Shown in pieces: positions 18,156 to 26,324 of a stretch of 64,000 bases of DNA. Both the position numbers and the translations under genes were made by a program. Every line of letters begins with the position of its first letter. The first letter of the stretch is position 1. Source of the DNA: CAWKAV01 sp963847735 (GTDB lineage: Bacteria; Desulfobacterota; Desulfuromonadia; Desulfuromonadales; BM103); assembly GCA_963847735.1 (NCBI GenBank), contig CAWKAV010000028.1, forward strand, positions 68,607 through 132,606. Reading direction: 5' to 3'. The notes beneath the pieces were generated by a model, which was not told the DNA's origin, ran no database searches, and saw only the letters and a list, made by a program, of their open reading frames with translations.

Positions 18156-19469
18156 ATGCCGCTCGCTGCAGACAAGCTGTCTGACGTCCTGCATTCCTGC
18201 CCTCACTTCGATCGCCTTCTGACACTCTGTGTGCCGAAACAATTTTACCTTATTGGCGGTGCCATCCGAGATGCATTACTCGGTCTTCCGGTCACCGACC
18301 TGGACCTGATTTGTTCTGAAGACCCCACGGCCATCGCCAGAACCTTTGCCAGACAAATCGGAGGCCACTGGTTCTGGCTTGATCAGGAACGGCGGCAGAG
18401 CCGGGTTGTGGTTCGTCATGATACCGTCGGTCCGAACTATGATTTTGCATTATTCCGAGCCCCTGATCTGGATGGCGACCTGCTGGATCGGGATTTTACG
18501 ATCAACGCCCTGGCTATACAGTTGCAAGCAGGGATGTCGTGCACCGAACTGATCGATCCGTGTCGTGGACTGGAAGACCTGCAGCAGGGTCTTTTGCGCA
18601 TGGTCAGCGACGATTCCCTCGCCAATGATCCGTTGCGGATTATTAAGGGGATTCGCCATGCAACGGTGCTCGGGTTTGAGATAGATGGAGTGACAACGCA
18701 GACCATGCGGCAGGAGGTTGCCGGCCTGTCACAGGTTGCTGCCGAGCGTATCCGCCAGGAAGTCTGGAAGGTTCTTGCCGACAAGTCTGTTGAGCGCGGT
18801 CTGCAGCTGCTCGGCGAGTGTGGGGCGGGACAGCAGCTGTTCGGGTCAGCCTTTGCGGGAGCGCTGACAGAACTGAAACAACGCGTGAAAAGCTATCGTC
18901 TCTGCTGGCAGGGTCTGAGCGCAGAGCGGCCGGTTGTCAGTAGCTGGCTGGCTCATGAGTTCGAACAGGGGCTCAGTTGCGAAACTTTGCTGATTTGGAC
19001 CTTGCTCCTGGCATCTCTCTCACGACAACTGCCGGTCCATCTGGCCGAAGAGTGGCGGCTCAGTCGTAAAGTGAGGGCTAATATTGCTGCGATCGCAGCG
19101 CTGAATCAGGTTGTCCTGAAAGAGTTTTTCGGCATAGCAAACAACGCAAGGGCCTTTGCATGGTGGTCGGCTCGCTATCGTGTCGATCCGAAACTCTTCC
19201 TGCTGGCCCTGGTGGTTGTCGGTCTGCCGGAGGTTGCCATGGATATGGCAGTGATTCGGGGCTGGGTGACTCTTGTCGATGGTCTGGACGATCAACGCCC
19301 CGCTGACCTGGTTGATGGCGATTGGCTACGTAGAGAACTGCACCTCATAGCAGGTCCGGAGATGACCAAGGCCTTGCAAAGGCTGAGAAATGCGGAAATT
19401 TCCGGTCAGGTCAGCAGCCAGGAGGAAGCGCGTCAGTTTCTTATCCAGTCTTACCACAATAGGGATTGA
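18156..19469 (+). CDS. tRNA nucleotidyltransferase / poly(A) polymerase family (class II)
   Basis: 437 residues. The class II nucleotidyltransferase head is at residues about 30-155: LIGGAIRDALLG (Gly34-Gly35, Arg38, Asp39), then TDLDLI with catalytic Asp48 and Asp50, and DRDFTINALAIQL. The neck motif LANDPLRIIKGIRHATVLGFE follows (usual RxxR context). It adds C or A residues to tRNA 3' ends. This window carries a second enzyme of the superfamily at 51035. In Geobacter, C-adding and A-adding activities are known to be split between separate enzymes, so this one may be only the CC-adding enzyme; sequence alone does not tell me which. It lies directly before a tRNA gene. Confidence 0.88.
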   Translation: MPLAADKLSDVLHSCPHFDRLLTLCVPKQFYLIGGAIRDALLGLPVTDLDLICSEDPTAIARTFARQIGGHWFWLDQERRQSRVVVRHDTVGPNYDFALFRAPDLDGDLLDRDFTINALAIQLQAGMSCTELIDPCRGLEDLQQGLLRMVSDDSLANDPLRIIKGIRHATVLGFEIDGVTTQTMRQEVAGLSQVAAERIRQEVWKVLADKSVERGLQLLGECGAGQQLFGSAFAGALTELKQRVKSYRLCWQGLSAERPVVSSWLAHEFEQGLSCETLLIWTLLLASLSRQLPVHLAEEWRLSRKVRANIAAIAALNQVVLKEFFGIANNARAFAWWSARYRVDPKLFLLALVVVGLPEVAMDMAVIRGWVTLVDGLDDQRPADLVDGDWLRRELHLIAGPEMTKALQRLRNAEISGQVSSQEEARQFLIQSYHNRD

Positions 19470-19495
19470 CAAGGTAATTTTCGTCACCCTATAAT
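19466..19495 (+). promoter_or_regulatory. Consensus sigma-70 promoter of tRNA-Gly
   Basis: TTGACA at 19466-19471 (overlapping the upstream stop codon) and TATAAT at 19490-19495, 18-bp spacer, 12 bp before the tRNA. Both hexamers are perfect. Confidence 0.9.
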
Positions 19496-19506
19496 CACGC
19501 CTCTTT

Positions 19507-19581
<75 letters not shown>

Positions 19582-19590
19582 ATAAAAACA

Positions 19591-19622
19591 AGAGGTTAGG
19601 CGATTTGCCTGGCCTCTTTTTT
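19591..19622 (+). terminator. tRNA-Gly terminator
   Basis: AGAGGTTAGGC pairs with GCCTGGCCTCT (two G-U pairs), followed by a T-run. Confidence 0.8.
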
Positions 19623-20096
19623 GTCAATTGCAAGCAATTCTGCAAGCACAAAAAATCCCCAAGAATCACTCTGAGGGAGTTTTCTTATCTATGGCCAGGC
19701 GATAATCCTCCTGGCCTTCTTCATCGTGGACCGCGCGGTCATTTCTTAGATGTCACCACTGGTGAGACGAAAAATGGCGTGTTATTGATAGAGCAATTTA
19801 AGACGCTCATTAACTACAAAATGATGGCCACCTGGATCAATTCCGAGTGGCCATTTCTTATTATTTAACATTATTCGTATAACTTTAGGCTTATCGCCTT
19901 TAAACCTTGTGTGTATTGAAATTCCTTAATCATTGATCTAATGTTACCTTCAATGAATTCTTCTGGAGGGGGGACAAGAAACTGGCCCCTTTTATGCGAA
20001 GGTAGGAAATTTTCATAAAGATCATCATATTTCAGATACTAATATGGCCTGTCCTGAGCGGTATTTTTTACATTGCAGGGCTTAAAGGAGCGAGTC
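19623..20096. other. Gene-poor segment with one hairpin
   Basis: No convincing gene. At 19824-19853 ATGGCCAC pairs with GTGGCCAT, followed by TTCTTATTATTT, a weak terminator-like hairpin resembling those at 9706 and 12964. Confidence 0.4.
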
Positions 20097-20276
20097 ATGT
20101 TTTTACCTATCTGCCACGAATGTTCATACGGTGATGTGAAGGATAACCAGAGCTTCTGTTCCAGAGAGGCTGTCTACAGCCGACACACCAGGTGCACACA
20201 GCAAAAGGCCCTCGATTATTACCTGGAGCAGGTTTCTGTGATTCAGTTTCCGGTTAAGGTTGTCAGGAACAGGTAG
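20097..20276 (+). CDS. Small cysteine-containing protein, unknown
   Basis: 59 residues. ATG at 20097 has a strong ribosome-binding site (AAAGGAG, 6 bp away). A CHEC motif near the N-terminus and two later Cys (FCSREAVYSRHTRC) could form one zinc site. No family is recognised. It lies between the two tRNA-Gly repeats, so it may be a passenger of a lost element. Confidence 0.5.
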   Translation: MFLPICHECSYGDVKDNQSFCSREAVYSRHTRCTQQKALDYYLEQVSVIQFPVKVVRNR

Positions 20277-20716
20277 GCAGTGTTATCCGTGACCAACTTT
20301 TGATGAATCATTGATAATGATTTGCCATGCGAAGCCCAAGGCCCTTCTCGAGCACCCTAATATCCAGAAGCCCCTTAGCCTATAACTCTTGGGTGAGAAG
20401 CGTAAAGGAATGTTCAATAACGTTATTTTTTAGACAATATTTGTCATTCCCCCACGGCTAAATCATGACAGCCGAGACAAAACATAAACGACAAGCATAT
20501 CTCTAGATAAAACATCTCCCACGAATCAATAACTTAGCATCCTTTAACTTGAAATCCTCAGTGTTCTAAGAGTTGTGGTCTACAAATTGCTCTAAGGTGA
20601 TTGATTAATTCTTCTGGGAGATGAGTCTAAAGTCACGCGCGTCAATGTCATAAATGTGGAATTTCTTTTAGATCATGGCTACAGAGAGAGCAACTATATA
20701 CTGATTGGACTTCAAC
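20277..20716. other. AT-rich segment without recognised genes
   Basis: No open frame with family resemblance; many stop codons in all frames. It should contain the promoter of the PilZ gene. Confidence 0.4.
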
Positions 20717-21040
20717 ATGTCAGGTTCCAGATTGGAAGAACGTAATAAAAAACGCCTATCCGTTAGGTTTGGAAACGGCAAGTTGGATAACCTCGGTTAT
20801 TCAAGCGATGTCTCATCTCAAGGCTTCTTTGTCGAATCACGAGCAGTCTACAAGTCTGGTGTTGTGATAAATTTTGAACTTACAACCCGCGATGGTGAAA
20901 TAATCTTGATTGAAGGAAAGGTGCAATGGACTAAAAAGGGAGCCCCACGTCTTAACCATATAATGAAGTCAGGAATGGGCATCTATATCCAGAAAATTTT
21001 GAAAGGCGAAGACGCGTATCTCGCTTTACTTTCTCAATAG
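20717..21040 (+). CDS. PilZ domain protein (c-di-GMP binding)
   Basis: 107 residues, a single PilZ domain. Both c-di-GMP motifs are present: RNKKR (RxxxR) near residue 8 and DVSSQG (DxSxxG) near residue 28. The rest is a beta-barrel pattern (VVINFELTTRDGEIILIEGKVQW, GMGIYIQKIL). The start at 20717 uses GGA 7 bp upstream; a TTG four codons earlier is possible. It probably acts as a stand-alone c-di-GMP effector in the cytoplasm. It lies alone between the tRNA-Gly direct repeats. Confidence 0.78.
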   Translation: MSGSRLEERNKKRLSVRFGNGKLDNLGYSSDVSSQGFFVESRAVYKSGVVINFELTTRDGEIILIEGKVQWTKKGAPRLNHIMKSGMGIYIQKILKGEDAYLALLSQ

Positions 21041-21373
21041 CGGCGTGAAACACGCCAGGCAGGCTTTAACTAGACTTCTCATAAATCACTATTTACAGTA
21101 ACCCTGGAAATTCTACCGGGACATAATCTCATTTATATTGTTGCAACTCTTTCTTACAAGTTCTAAGGATTTATAGTTCATAGAAAGGGCAGTGCAGCCT
21201 TCCATTGCAAATCCCTTCTCTATTGAAGCGTCTTGATGTCAGGTGAATTGCACTCAACTTTCACCATATTGTTTGTATTCGATTTGTTTTGGCTAGACTT
21301 GCTTAGACTTTGAACGGTGTCAAGTACCTGTAGTTATTGTCAATATGCTGATTTTATCTGATTCTTCTGTGGA
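21041..21373. other. Non-coding segment before the second tRNA-Gly repeat
   Basis: AT-rich, with no open frame I can support, no integrase remnant and no clear hairpin. Confidence 0.4.
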
Positions 21374-21399
21374 GTTCGAATCCCGTTTCCCGCTCCAAT
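21374..21399 (+). repeat. 26-bp direct repeat, copy 2 (attR-like)
   Basis: Identical to the 3' end of tRNA-Gly at 19558-19583. Bases upstream do not form the rest of a tRNA, so this is a fragment, not a gene. Confidence 0.85.
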
Positions 21400-21406
21400 G
21401 AGAATA

Positions 21407-21438
21407 AGGGGTTAGATCATTTGCCCTAGCCCTTTTTT
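21407..21438 (+). terminator. Terminator following the tRNA-Gly 3' fragment
   Basis: GGGTTAG pairs with CTAGCCC, then TTTTTT. It is related in sequence to the terminator at 19591 (AAG-x-GGTTAG, ATTTGCC), so the repeat unit extends past the tRNA end, with divergence. Confidence 0.75.
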
Positions 21439-21599
21439 CTGTCTTGTTGCTCGAATTGTCTTAATAAGGTCGAATGGAGATATGAGTATTACGAGTTGTC
21501 GAGACTTGGTGCTTTGTGGGTATTTATGGATATTTTGCGGATAAGAATGTCTTGCTTTACGGGTATTTTTGGGTATGATTGCGGGTGGGAGCAGTTAAA

Positions 21600-22649
21600 A
21601 TGATCATTCCTAGCAAAATAACCATCGATGCAGTGCTACTAAAACTGATCGCCGAACTTGACGAATTCAAGGGCCGCTGGGAACTGCTGGGCAAGCTCGC
21701 CCCGGACGTCTTGTTGTCACTTCGTCGAGTGGCAACTATCGAGTCGGTAGGCTCGTCTACCAGAATCGAGGGCACCCGGCTCTCTGACCACGAGGTCGGC
21801 CTTCTGCTGGCAAACCTGAACATCGATTCCTTCCGTTCCCGCGACGAGCAGGAGGTGGTCGGTTACGCCGAGGCAATGAGCACGGTTTTCGACTCCTGGG
21901 AGTACATCCCGCTGACGGAGAACCATGTCAAACAGTTGCACGGCATGCTTCTCAAGTTCAACAGCAAGGACGTTTCCCACCTGGGAGAGTACAAGAAGTT
22001 GCCGAACAATGTCGAAGTGTTCGATGCCGATGGCAAGAGCATTGGTGTTATTTTCGAGACTGCGACACCCTTTGAAACGCCACGATTGATGGTGGAGCTG
22101 CTGGAGGTAACCAGGCAGGCGCTGGCCCACAGGGAACTGCATCCACTGCTGGTGATCGCCGCATTCGTCGTGCACTTCCTGGCGATACACCCGTTCCAGG
22201 ACGGCAACGGTCGCCTCTCCCGCGTGCTGACCACACTTTTGCTCCTGCAGGCCGGCTACCGCTATGTTCCTTACTGCTCACTGGAGCGGATCATAGAAGA
22301 CAGCAAGGATGGCTACTACCGGGCGCTGCGCCAGTCGCAGAAGGAGATCAGGACTTCCGCCGAGAACCTTGACGTCTGGGTGCTGTTTTTCCTGCGGAGC
22401 CTGAGGAAACAACAGGAGGTGTTGCAGCAAAAGATCGAGCTGGAACAGCGCCTGGAGACGTTGCCGCCTGTGTCGGCGCGGCTGGTGGCGCTGGCCAGAG
22501 AGCGCGGACGTTTGACGATCGCAGAAGCCGTGACCCTGCTGGATGTCAACCGCAACACGGCCAAGCTGCACATCCGGAAGCTTGTCGAGAGTGGCCACCT
22601 GGTGCGGCACGGCACGGGCAAGGCGACGTGGTACACTGCGGGTAAATGA
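21600..22649 (+). CDS. Fic family protein (AMPylator-like) with C-terminal winged helix
   Basis: 349 residues. ATG 21600 is preceded by GTGGGAG. An N-terminal inhibitory helix motif (STRIEG, about residues 53-58) marks a class II Fic protein. The catalytic Fic motif HPFQDGNGRLSR is complete at about residue 197. The last 60 residues are a winged helix-turn-helix (LTIAEAVTLLDVNRNTAKLHIRKL). Fic domains usually transfer AMP from ATP to a protein hydroxyl; the target is unknown, and the wHTH suggests DNA binding or autoregulation. Base composition is richer in GC than the flanking DNA, and the gene follows a tRNA-Gly attachment-like repeat, so transfer is plausible. Confidence 0.88.
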   Translation: MIIPSKITIDAVLLKLIAELDEFKGRWELLGKLAPDVLLSLRRVATIESVGSSTRIEGTRLSDHEVGLLLANLNIDSFRSRDEQEVVGYAEAMSTVFDSWEYIPLTENHVKQLHGMLLKFNSKDVSHLGEYKKLPNNVEVFDADGKSIGVIFETATPFETPRLMVELLEVTRQALAHRELHPLLVIAAFVVHFLAIHPFQDGNGRLSRVLTTLLLLQAGYRYVPYCSLERIIEDSKDGYYRALRQSQKEIRTSAENLDVWVLFFLRSLRKQQEVLQQKIELEQRLETLPPVSARLVALARERGRLTIAEAVTLLDVNRNTAKLHIRKLVESGHLVRHGTGKATWYTAGK

Positions 22650-22758
22650 TGGTGCGATGCACGCTGTAATCCTGGCAAGGGAGTGTGTGACCTACAGCCC
22701 GATCTGTTTATACAGTCGATATAGAGAGGTTCAGCAGTTGTTTTAAAAAAGGCGGGGT

Positions 22759-22794
22759 AGCGCCACGGGTTGGCTGATGGTGGCCTGTGGCGCT
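22759..22794. terminator. Hairpin between convergent Fic and nuclease-like genes
   Basis: AGCGCCACGGG pairs with CCTGTGGCGCT (one G-U pair). No T-run follows, so termination is only suggested by the convergent setting. Confidence 0.4.
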
Positions 22795-22821
22795 GTCTCG
22801 TCGAATGTTATGTGACGTACT

Positions 22822-23226
22822 TCAGATAGCCAGTACATATGTTTTATGACTGTCTTTTTCCTCTATTGCATTGAGAAGTTCCTCTGCTTTTTCCTTTATC
22901 CCTACAGGAACGGCCAAATAAAAGTACCCGCCACATTTCTTTACATAGGCAGCAAAGCACTCTAATTCAGTTTTTGTAAGAGACCAGCCTATTGAATCTT
23001 TGGTTTCAACTTCGAAGAGGTAAAGGATTCCATCCTTTACGGCATATATGTCCGGGCAAAAACGCATCTTGGATTTTTCGCTGTAGATTGCTTGTGGTTT
23101 TCCGACATCCGGGATTTCTATATGTGAAACGAGAATGCCTTCGTAGTTTTTTGAGCAAAGTTCATCGAAAAGGCGTCTGATCATTTTGTTATGAATCTTT
23201 TGGCTGTTAATGTTTCTGGGTGACAT
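22822..23226 (-). CDS. Hypothetical protein, possible PD-(D/E)XK-like nuclease fold
   Basis: 134 residues. The start at 23226 is set by GAGGAAGGCAAACCAG. The middle reads FCPDIYAVKDGILYLFEVETKDS: an Asp, a beta-hairpin and an E-x-E/T-K pattern as in the PD-(D/E)XK fold, followed by a helix (LTKTELECFAAYVKKCGG) and a strand (YFYLAVPVG). This fits a small restriction-endonuclease-like domain, but the motif is not complete enough to be sure. No methylase is adjacent. Confidence 0.5.
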   Translation of the reverse strand: MSPRNINSQKIHNKMIRRLFDELCSKNYEGILVSHIEIPDVGKPQAIYSEKSKMRFCPDIYAVKDGILYLFEVETKDSIGWSLTKTELECFAAYVKKCGGYFYLAVPVGIKEKAEELLNAIEEKDSHKTYVLAI

Positions 23227-23575
23227 CTGGTTTGCCTTCCTCAAACATATTCTCGTATCTATCGGGTCTACGGAATGCACAGTGCATACCAGCGTGTAAG
23301 AGACTGTTTTTTTAAATAGTTTGAGCAGGGGGAAGAATCAGTTTGGTTAAATAGCGTTATATTCCATGCATATTTTGCGCGATAACATGAAAAGGCTCTT
23401 CCCCTTAATCGGTCCGCCGGCATACAAGACAGACAAGGAAAAACCCAGTTTAGCAATTTCGAGAGGAAAGCCTTTTTTTGCTGGCTTGGCCTCCCCTTAT
23501 CTGTTCTATTAAACGCCGCACGGTTGCCATGAAGATTCCGACCGTGATATTTTGTCGAGAAGAGGAGATGAGACG

Positions 23576-23752
23576 ATGCAGAGCCCTGTCAAATGTCCGC
23601 AATGCAGGGAGTTGACAACCTGGCAAGACAACCCGTTCCGCCCCTTCTGCTCGGAACGCTGCAAGATGATTGATCTCGGTCAGTGGGCCGATGGGTCCTA
23701 TCGCATTCCCGGGCCATCACAAGAACCTTTTTCTGATGATAAAATTGTTTAA
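23576..23752 (+). CDS. yacG: DNA gyrase inhibitor YacG, zinc ribbon
   Basis: 58 residues. The start at 23576 follows AGAGGAGATGAGACG. Four Cys in CPQC and FCSERC form the zinc finger, then KMIDLGQWADGSYRIPG is the family signature. In E. coli YacG binds GyrB and inhibits gyrase. Length is normal. Confidence 0.9.
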   Translation: MQSPVKCPQCRELTTWQDNPFRPFCSERCKMIDLGQWADGSYRIPGPSQEPFSDDKIV

Positions 23753-23791
23753 ATTAACATTGAAAAACAAGACGTTGAAAGGTCATAATCA

Positions 23792-24163
23792 ATGTATCAC
23801 CTAATGATAAAAACTTCTTTTGCTGCTGCCCATAACCTGATCAATTACCAGGGTGATTGTGAAAACCTGCATGGTCACAATTGGTTGGTGGAAGTGACCG
23901 TCGCGGCGAAGGAACTGGATGAAGCCGGTCTCGGCATTGATTTCAAGATTCTCAAGAGAGAGACCAAGCAGCTCCTTAACGATCTTGATCATAAATATCT
24001 GAACGATCTTGGCCCATTTAAAAGTGCCAGTCCTTCCTCGGAAAATATAGGTCGCTATCTCTTTGAATGTCTGAGTCGGAAGTTAAACAACGACAACATC
24101 ACCGTCGAGAGAGTCAACGTCTGGGAGTCGGAGAACGCTTGTGCCAGCTATACCCTCGATTGA
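23792..24163 (+). CDS. queD: 6-carboxy-5,6,7,8-tetrahydropterin synthase (QueD)
   Basis: 123 residues of the 6-PTPS family. Zinc-binding His residues are in SFAAAHNL and ENLHGHNW, catalytic Cys in DCENLHGH, and the catalytic His/Glu region in LDHKYLND and VWESENACASY. It makes the pterin precursor of queuosine from dihydroneopterin triphosphate. It overlaps queE by 23 bp, so the pathway genes are coupled. No preQ1 riboswitch is visible upstream. Confidence 0.9.
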   Translation: MYHLMIKTSFAAAHNLINYQGDCENLHGHNWLVEVTVAAKELDEAGLGIDFKILKRETKQLLNDLDHKYLNDLGPFKSASPSSENIGRYLFECLSRKLNNDNITVERVNVWESENACASYTLD

Positions 24164-24896
24164 GGCCCCTCTGATTGAAGTGTTCTCCTCCATGCAAGGA
24201 GAAGGGGTGCTGATCGGTTGCCGGCAGATTTTCGTGCGTTTTGCCGGGTGTAACCTTGCTTGTGATTATTGTGACACGCCCTTTCAGCCAGGCTCGACCT
24301 GTCAAGTTGAGTCGGTTCCTGGCTCCGGTCAATTCAACAGCTGCAACAACCCGGTCGACCTCTCTGAGATCACACAGTTGATTTCACGTTGGCAGCACAG
24401 CACCGGCAACGTGCATCATTCCGTGGCCCTCACCGGTGGTGAACCGCTACTCCATGCCGATATTCTGCAGGCATGGTTACCGGAAATCATCGCCATCCTA
24501 CCGGTCTTTCTCGAAACCAACGGCACACTCGCCTTCGAAGTTGAGAAAATTCTGCCTCTGGTGGAATGGGTTTCCATGGATATCAAGGGCTCTGCCGTCA
24601 CCGGAACAGCGACCCCATGGAGAGATCACGCTGATTTCCTGGCAGTTGCCGCAAGCCGTCTTTGCCAGGTAAAACTGGTTGTGGATGAGAGAACAACAAA
24701 TAGCGAACTGCTTGAGGCGGCGCGTCTCGTCAATCGTTACGCACCTGAGGTACCTTTCATTCTGCAGCCACGGACCATCTCTGCCAGGCCATCGTTGCGG
24801 GGGGATATTTTGCTTAAACTACAGGTGATTGCCGCAGCAGAACATTGCGATGTACGCATCATTCCGCAGGTTCATCCGTTGTTGGGTGTCATTTAA
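24141..24896 (+). CDS. queE: 7-carboxy-7-deazaguanine synthase (QueE), radical SAM
   Basis: 251 residues with a GTG start inside queD. The signature FSSMQGEGVLIGCRQIFVRF precedes the radical SAM cluster motif CNLACDYC (C37, C41, C44; CxxxCxxC). ALTGGEPLLH is the SAM-binding GGE motif and LETNGT follows. It converts the QueD product to 7-carboxy-7-deazaguanine. It is somewhat long for the family (about 210-250), with an insert after the cluster. It ends 4 bp into the convergent DUF1858 gene. Confidence 0.92.
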   Translation: MPAIPSIEAPLIEVFSSMQGEGVLIGCRQIFVRFAGCNLACDYCDTPFQPGSTCQVESVPGSGQFNSCNNPVDLSEITQLISRWQHSTGNVHHSVALTGGEPLLHADILQAWLPEIIAILPVFLETNGTLAFEVEKILPLVEWVSMDIKGSAVTGTATPWRDHADFLAVAASRLCQVKLVVDERTTNSELLEAARLVNRYAPEVPFILQPRTISARPSLRGDILLKLQVIAAAEHCDVRIIPQVHPLLGVI

Positions 24897-25102
24897 GCAT
24901 TGTTCTGCTTGTTGCTGACCGCCTGGTTCAATTCCTTGAGAAGTTGATCGACATTGACATTGTGAACTCCGGCACCGTGTTCGAGTTCTTCGTAATCGGC
25001 AATCTGGCACTCGTTGCAGTCGAGACCGAAGGAACGAAAGACGTCGATGGTTTCGGGGTGCATGTTAATAATTTCACTGATAGTCATCTCACGTTTAATC
25101 AT
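24893..25102 (-). CDS. DUF1858 domain protein
   Basis: 69 residues. MTISEIINMHPETIDVFRSFGLDCNECQIADYEELEHGA is the DUF1858 pattern, with a CNEC pair that may bind a metal or be redox active. It overlaps coaD by 4 bp (ATGA), so it is the last gene of the rsmD-coaD operon. Function is unknown. Confidence 0.8.
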   Translation of the reverse strand: MIKREMTISEIINMHPETIDVFRSFGLDCNECQIADYEELEHGAGVHNVNVDQLLKELNQAVSNKQNNA

Positions 25103-25608
25103 AACGTCTCCTTGGTGTCTTGCCCCTTGCCAAACTTGTCGAGCAGAGCTTTGTGGACAATCGGCGGGACAAGGCTTTCAACCGATCCGCGCAGGCCGGC
25201 AACTTCCTTGACGAGTGACGAGCTGAGGTAGCCGTAGGGCACCGAAGTCATCATAAACAGGGTTTCAACCTCGCTTTTGAGATTGTGGTTCATCTGGGCG
25301 ATCTGGAACTCATATTCGAAATCCGAGACGGCCCGCAAGCCACGCAGGATGACCCTGGCTCCTCGCGCCATCACATAATCAACCAGGAGACCATCAAAAG
25401 TGTCAACCTTGATGCGCGGGTTGTTGCCGATCGTCTCCTCAATGTGCCGGATACGCTCCGCCGTGGTGAAAAGGCTGCTTTTCTCAGAGTTCCTGGCGAC
25501 AGCGATGATAATCTCATCGAAGATCTCGAGTCCACGCTCGATAATGTCCAGGTGCCCGTATGTAATAGGATCAAAAGAACCCGGATAGATGGCCATCTGC
25601 TTGTTCAT
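25099..25608 (-). CDS. coaD: Pantetheine-phosphate adenylyltransferase (CoaD)
   Basis: 169 residues. AIYPGSFDPITYGHLDIIERG has the T/HxGH nucleotidyltransferase motif (YGH-L), and FEYEFQIAQMNHNL and TSVPYGYLSSSLVKEVA (the SSS-x-R/K signature) follow. It transfers AMP to 4'-phosphopantetheine in CoA synthesis. It lies 1 bp after the rsmD stop, an order common in many bacteria. Confidence 0.95.
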   Translation of the reverse strand: MNKQMAIYPGSFDPITYGHLDIIERGLEIFDEIIIAVARNSEKSSLFTTAERIRHIEETIGNNPRIKVDTFDGLLVDYVMARGARVILRGLRAVSDFEYEFQIAQMNHNLKSEVETLFMMTSVPYGYLSSSLVKEVAGLRGSVESLVPPIVHKALLDKFGKGQDTKETL

Positions 25609-25609
25609 G

Positions 25610-26164
25610 TCAGCTCCAAGTAAAGAAGTTTATCATAGTTGTTCCGTAGCGGCGTTGGTCAATGCGCTGTAAATGGCCGACAGACAGAGGGAAGGTCTCA
25701 TCCGTTCCCGTTTCCGCACAGAGGATGCCGTTCTTGCCCAACAGTTTCAGTCTCTCTATCTCGGCCAGGGTGCGGTTTGCCAGACCCTGACCGTAAGGCG
25801 GGTCAAGGAAGATCAGATCGAAATCTCTGTCTTTTAATTGTGTCAGAGCTTGAAAGACGTCCTTGATGATCACTTCTGCAGCAGTGGCGAAATGACAGAG
25901 ATTCAGGTTCTCACGCAAGAGCTTCGCTGCTGCCGGTGCCATCTCAACCAGGCAAGTTGATGCCGCGCCACGGCTTAAAGCCTCGATAGAAAGGGCGCCC
26001 GAACCGGCAAACAGGTCCAGAACCCTAAGTCCTGCAAAATTGTCCAACTTGCTCTGCAGAATACTGAAGAGCGCTTCGCGGACACGATCCGGCGTTGGTC
26101 GGATATCGTGCCCGGTAAATGTTGCCAGGCGCCTGCCTCGTGAAGTGCCGGCTATCACCCGCAT
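25610..26164 (-). CDS. rsmD: 16S rRNA (guanine966-N2)-methyltransferase RsmD
   Basis: 184 residues. IRPTPDRVREALFSIL, the SAM site LRVLDLFAGSGALSIEALSRGA and the catalytic FLDPPYGQG motif are all present. Length is normal. First gene of the rsmD-coaD-DUF1858 operon; GAGGAGATTTC precedes the ATG. Confidence 0.95.
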   Translation of the reverse strand: MRVIAGTSRGRRLATFTGHDIRPTPDRVREALFSILQSKLDNFAGLRVLDLFAGSGALSIEALSRGAASTCLVEMAPAAAKLLRENLNLCHFATAAEVIIKDVFQALTQLKDRDFDLIFLDPPYGQGLANRTLAEIERLKLLGKNGILCAETGTDETFPLSVGHLQRIDQRRYGTTMINFFTWS

Positions 26165-26270
26165 GAAATCTCCTCGAACAACTTTGTAAATGCGTGTAAC
26201 ATGCTAAAAAAACTAGCACAATGATTCACGATGGTCAAGCAGGAGAGCAGGTCATCCGACTTGACAGAAA

Positions 26271-26290
26271 TGTTGTGGCATGGCTTAAAT
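26271..26290 (+). promoter_or_regulatory. Possible sigma-70 promoter for the dNTPase gene
   Basis: TTGACA at 26271 and TTAAAT at 26285-26290. The gap is only 8 bp in the nearest pairing when counted strictly within these hexamers, so a shorter or alternative -10 (AAATAT just downstream) may be used. Weak support. Confidence 0.2.
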
Positions 26291-26324
26291 ATGCAGGTAT
26301 GCGACTCGAGTAAAGGCGATAAAT

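Noticed and set aside
21374..21399. A second tRNA-Gly gene
   Set aside because: Only the T-loop-to-CCA part is present; no anticodon or D-arm can be found upstream.
23753..23791. preQ1 riboswitch before queD
   Set aside because: The gap is too short (39 bp), AT-rich, and lacks the C-rich loop and A-rich tail of preQ1 aptamers.
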